Of a stretch of 64,000 nucleotides of DNA, positions 63,024-64,000 are shown piece by piece. The notes under the pieces were generated by a model that saw nothing but the letters and a program-made list of their open reading frames with translations, had not been told where the DNA came from and ran no database searches. How positions within the stretch are numbered: position 1 is the stretch's first letter; each line of letters starts with the position of its first letter. This stretch comes from Microbispora rosea (GTDB lineage: Bacteria > Actinomycetota > Actinomycetes > Streptosporangiales > Streptosporangiaceae), in contig NZ_FTNI01000001.1 in NCBI RefSeq assembly GCF_900156315.1, positions 186,001-250,000 of the forward strand, in the 5' to 3' direction. The position numbers were made by a program, and so were the translations under genes.

Positions 63024-64000
63024 TCAGCCGCCGTACAGCTCGTCGATCTGCTTGGCGAAGTCGCGGGCGACGACGTGCCGCTTGATCGACTGCTTCGGCG
63101 TGACGTGGCCGCTGTCCTCGCTCAGCTCGATGTCGAGGATGCTGAACTTCTTGATCTGCTCGGCCTTGGAGACCATCCGGTTGGCGTCGTCGACGGCCTG
63201 CTGCACCTCCGCGACGACGGCCGGGTCCGAGCAGAGTTCGGCCATGGAGGCGCCGGAGCGGCCGTTGGCCTGCTTCCACTGCTCCATCGCCTCCTGGTCG
63301 AGGGTGACGATCGCCCCGATGAACGGTTTGCCGTCGCCGACGACCATGACCTGACTGATCAGGCGGTGCGCCCGGATGGCGTCCTCCAGCGGCGCCGGCG
63401 CCACGTTCTTGCCGCCGGCGGTGACGAGGATCTCCTTCTTGCGGCCGGTGATGCTCAGGTAGCCGTGTTCGTCGAGGCGGCCGACGTCCCCGGTGTGGAA
63501 CCAGCCCTCCGGGTCGATCGCCTCCTTGGTGGCGCGCTCGTTGTTCCAGTAGCCGTCGAAGACGTGGCGGCCCTTCACCAGGATCTCGCCGTCGTCGGCG
63601 ATCCGGATGCTCACGCCGGGGAACGGCTTGCCGACCGTGCCGATCTTGTTGGCGCCCGGGATGTTGACGGTCGAGGGCGCGCTGGTCTCGGTCAGCCCCC
63701 ACCCCTCGAACACCTCGATGCCCACCCCGCGGAAGAAGTGGCCGAGCCGCTCGCCGAGGGCCGAGCCGCCGGAGACGGCCGCCGTCAGCGCGCCGCCCGT
63801 GGCCGCCCGCAGCTTGCCGTACACGAGCTTGTCGAAGGCCGCGTGCTTGAGCCGGGCGCCGAGGCCGGCCCCGCCGGAGCTCTCGGCCTTGCTCCACTCG
63901 ATCGCGGCCCGTACGGCGGCGTGGAAGATCTTGCCCTTGCCCTCCGCGTTGGCCTTCTGCTCGGCGGCGTTGTAGACCTTCTCGAACACGCGTGGCACGC
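63024..64000 (-). CDS. fadD15: Long-chain acyl-CoA synthetase, C-terminal part (cut by right edge)
   Basis: 325 residues visible. AMP-forming ligase: [30 protein letters not shown] (A5 motif region, shown in part), [17 protein letters not shown] segment [52 protein letters not shown] and the catalytic Lys in [12 protein letters not shown]-terminal ATP motif lies outside. Activates fatty acids as CoA esters. Position next to pimB matches M. tuberculosis fadD15 (Rv2187). Confidence 0.93.
   Translation of the reverse strand, partial: VPRVFEKVYNAAEQKANAEGKGKIFHAAVRAAIEWSKAESSGGAGLGARLKHAAFDKLVYGKLRAATGGALTAAVSGGSALGERLGHFFRGVGIEVFEGWGLTETSAPSTVNIPGANKIGTVGKPFPGVSIRIADDGEILVKGRHVFDGYWNNERATKEAIDPEGWFHTGDVGRLDEHGYLSITGRKKEILVTAGGKNVAPAPLEDAIRAHRLISQVMVVGDGKPFIGAIVTLDQEAMEQWKQANGRSGASMAELCSDPAVVAEVQQAVDDANRMVSKAEQIKKFSILDIELSEDSGHVTPKQSIKRHVVARDFAKQIDELYGG

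Noticed and set aside
62801..63085. A 94-codon plus-strand frame in the methyltransferase-fadD gap
   Set aside because: Arg-rich composition, runs into the antisense of fadD, no ribosome-binding site.

Overview
The window is about 72% G+C chromosomal DNA from an actinomycete. Gene content and protein style (DUF4191 beside lipA, single-lipoyl sucB, PspA-PspAA-HtpX-PspAB, ctaCDF and ctaE-qcrCAB, many GTG starts) fit the order Streptosporangiales, probably Streptosporangiaceae; the family assignment is an inference. The backbone is an ancient actinobacterial core block. Read left to right, glnA, RDD protein, DUF4191, lipA, lipB, TIGR01777 protein, sucB, aminopeptidase, cobS, erpA, adenosine-kinase-like PfkB, ctaC, ctaF, qcrB, qcrA, qcrC, ctaE, trpD, DEDD/GIY-YIG nuclease, NlpC/P60, PimB-like glycosyltransferase and fadD follow nearly the same order as Mycobacterium tuberculosis from glnA1 (Rv2220) down to fadD15 (Rv2187). 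Differences from that order are lineage-specific insertions or losses.

Region 1 (1-13 kb): glnA behind a well-formed GlnR box; a membrane protein; an RDD protein; a NarL-type two-component system; a cassette of a small RCK_N-like protein, a CBS protein and an ArsB/NhaD-type permease; a methyltransferase; DUF4191; lipA. Between lipA and lipB sit a catalytically dead M48-like protein, a TetR regulator and a DUF6204 protein. Region 2 (12-19 kb): peptidase E, TIGR01777 protein, the 2-oxo-acid dehydrogenase parts sucB and lpdA, and leucyl aminopeptidase. Region 3 (18.6-26.6 kb): a YtrA-type GntR regulator with two tandem operators driving a DUF1648 membrane protein and a CPBP protease; cobS and cobU; a small conserved protein; an aldo/keto reductase; a membrane-anchored SUKH protein; DUF3043.

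Region 4 (26.7-34.6 kb): the Psp envelope-stress operon, a mycothiol-dependent-enzyme homologue, nadA, erpA, the PfkB kinase, and a cysteine desulfurase with a one-base-overlapping TusA partner. Region 5 (34.7-50.7 kb): the bcc-aa3 respiratory supercomplex genes in two blocks (ctaC-ctaD-ctaF rightward; ctaE-qcrC-qcrA-qcrB leftward), separated by an L,D-transpeptidase, an acyltransferase, an alpha/beta hydrolase and a second two-component system; then a receiver-like protein, trpD, an orphan histidine-kinase remnant and a stand-alone Lrp-type sensor domain.

Region 6 (50.7-64 kb): DEDD/GIY-YIG nuclease, GNAT, NYN-domain protein, and two NlpC/P60 peptidoglycan hydrolases. The second hydrolase has a perfect CRP-type operator, a long leader with a clear c-di-AMP (ydaO-type) riboswitch and apparently a CTG start codon. 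Then come a secreted gluzincin, a PimB-like glycosyltransferase, an Nramp manganese importer next to a frameshifted manganese catalase, a PF04672 methyltransferase and the C-terminal part of a long-chain acyl-CoA synthetase cut by the right edge. No tRNA, rRNA, CRISPR array, insertion sequence or prophage was seen.
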